NCBI GenBank assembly: GCA_902465465.1
Contig: CABQNF010000080.1
Location: forward strand, 1-5,553
DNA from: an uncultured Collinsella sp.
Lineage (GTDB): Bacteria; Actinomycetota; Coriobacteriia; Coriobacteriales; Coriobacteriaceae
DNA: 5,553 nucleotides
Direction of reading: 5' to 3'
A model generated the notes under the pieces. The model was not told the origin of the DNA. It saw nothing but the letters and a program-made list of their open reading frames with translations, and did not search any database. Both the position numbers and the translations under genes were made by a program. Shown here one piece after another: positions 4,745-5,553 of the stretch; the stretch's first letter is position 1; each line of letters starts with the position of its first letter.

Positions 4745-5553
4745 ATGAGATTCTCGATTATCAGCGAGATCCCCGGTAGGACCCGCCTTCAGTTGGCGGG
4801 TCCTGTGCCAGAGAGCGATCTCGACGCACTTCTTAAGCTCAGCGGCGATATCGACGGCGTGCACAAGGTGCGCGTTTACGGTCGCATCGGCCAGATGGCG
4901 CTCGAATACGACAAGCGGTGTCGCGATGCCGTGCTGGCCGCCGTCGGTGCGCTCAATGTCCAGGCCATTGCCGACGCAAAGACGGGTTACGTGATGCAGC
5001 TTGAGCCACGCAAGCACAAGCTCGTCATGGATCTTGCCACACTTATCGGCGCCCACTACGCGCGTCGCTGGTTCCTGCCGACGCCTCTGCGTGCCATCTT
5101 TGTCGTGGCCGGTTACATGACCTTTTTGCGCGCTGCCTTCCGTGAGCTCGCGCAGCCGCGCCTGACCGTTCCCGTGCTCGACGCTTCGGCCATCGGCATT
5201 TCGTTCGTCAAGCGTGATGTCGACACCGCGGGCCAGACGATGTTCCTGCTCAACGTGGGCGAGCTGCTCGAGGACTACACCCGCGCCATGAGCGAAAACG
5301 AGCTCATCAACTCGCTGCTCGATGTGCCCGACAAGGCGCAAAAGGTCGTCGGCGACACCGAGGTAAGCGTTGCCGCCACCGAGCTTGAGCCCGGCGATCT
5401 GGTCGCCGTGCGCACCGGCATGTCCATCTGCATCGATGGCGTGGTCGAGCAGGGGAGTGCCATGGTCAACCAGGCGACCCTGACCGGCGAGCCGCTGGCC
5501 GTCGAGCGCAGCGCAGGCGACGACGTGTTCGCCGGTACCGTCGTGGAAGACGG
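4745..5553 (+). CDS. P1B-type heavy-metal-translocating ATPase, N-terminal part (cut by right edge; candidate FezB-like)
   Basis: The first 269 residues are present and the frame is open at the right edge. Residues 1-75 look like an HMA-like fold (MRFSIISEIPGRTRLQLAG), but GRTR stands where classical HMA domains carry CxxC, and Cys59 is the only cysteine, so ordinary thiol metal binding there is unlikely. Hydrophobic segments follow at about 113-132, 140-155 and 162-176, then LLNVGELLEDYT (168-179), typical of P1B ATPases near the membrane-to-actuator link. The actuator domain (about 195-269) has EPGDLVAVRTG and the dephosphorylation motif TLTGEP (245-250). The ion-binding motif of the later membrane helices, the DKTGT phosphorylation site and the HP motif lie beyond the window, so substrate class cannot be read directly. 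The HMA-like domain without cysteines and the DUF6110-like partner favour the P1B-6, iron-linked group. Only a weak ribosome binding site precedes the ATG, suggesting coupled translation. Confidence 0.9.
   Translation, partial: MRFSIISEIPGRTRLQLAGPVPESDLDALLKLSGDIDGVHKVRVYGRIGQMALEYDKRCRDAVLAAVGALNVQAIADAKTGYVMQLEPRKHKLVMDLATLIGAHYARRWFLPTPLRAIFVVAGYMTFLRAAFRELAQPRLTVPVLDASAIGISFVKRDVDTAGQTMFLLNVGELLEDYTRAMSENELINSLLDVPDKAQKVVGDTEVSVAATELEPGDLVAVRTGMSICIDGVVEQGSAMVNQATLTGEPLAVERSAGDDVFAGTVVED
4778..4804 (+). promoter_or_regulatory. Strong GC-rich hairpin inside codons 12-20 of the P-type ATPase gene
   Basis: AGGACCCGCC (4778-4787) and GGCGGGTCCT (4795-4804) are exact reverse complements around a 7-nt loop (TTCAGTT). 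The stem begins 33 nt after the start codon, close to the edge of an initiating ribosome's footprint. It could lower ATPase output relative to the upstream small protein or cause partial termination. No T-run follows, and it encodes the conserved GRTRL region, so coding constraint may explain part of it. Confidence 0.45.

Noticed and set aside
4778..4804. The hairpin in the ATPase gene as a terminator ending the small-protein transcript.
   Set aside because: No T-run follows and the reading frame through it encodes a conserved P1B N-terminal pattern, so full termination is unlikely; attenuation is kept as a finding.
4454..5341. A 295-codon minus-strand open frame opposite the small protein and ATPase genes.
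   Set aside because: Both plus-strand genes show recognisable family motifs (GxxxG span, TLTGEP), and the minus frame shows none.
1..5553. tRNA or rRNA genes, CRISPR repeats, insertion sequences, attachment sites.
   Set aside because: No cloverleaf, spaced direct repeat array, transposase or terminal inverted repeat pattern was seen on either strand.

Overview
The window is high-GC bacterial DNA with tightly packed genes and AT-rich promoter islands. Codon use and protein style suggest an anaerobic gut actinobacterium of the Coriobacteriia, perhaps Collinsella. That placement rests on the look of the proteins, not on a marker gene.

Layout. (1) Positions 1-599, minus strand: the 5' two thirds of a regulator gene that runs off the left edge. 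It looks like the sensor half of an AraC/PchR-type transcription factor and begins at a TTG codon behind a strong Shine-Dalgarno sequence. (2) Positions 600-713: a divergent control region. It contains a good minus-strand promoter for the regulator gene; the plus-strand promoter is not obvious. (3) Positions 714-4298, plus strand: two abutting genes for half-size ABC transporters, each with a membrane domain fused to an ATPase domain. They should form a heterodimer, and their closest functional models are the siderophore importers YbtPQ and IrtAB. (4) Positions 4299-4480: an intergenic region with a perfect 14-bp hairpin, a sigma-70-type promoter overlapped by possible operator sequences, and a leader stem-loop. 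(5) Positions 4481-4726: an 81-residue single-span membrane protein of DUF6110 type. (6) Position 4745 to the right edge: the N-terminal 269 residues of a P1B-type metal ATPase with a cysteine-free HMA-like domain.

How the parts may fit. An AraC-type sensor beside a YbtPQ-like ABC pair is a common arrangement for taking up ferric chelates. The small membrane protein plus P1B ATPase resembles the FezA/FezB pair that builds ferrosomes, the iron-storing organelles described in Desulfovibrio and Clostridioides difficile. A nearly identical 13-base motif lies in the same orientation in the promoters of the regulator and of the small protein/ATPase unit, which hints at one shared metal-responsive regulator. 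The most interesting reading is therefore an iron uptake module next to an iron storage module. The transporter assignments at family level are firm; the iron substrate and the ferrosome link are inference.
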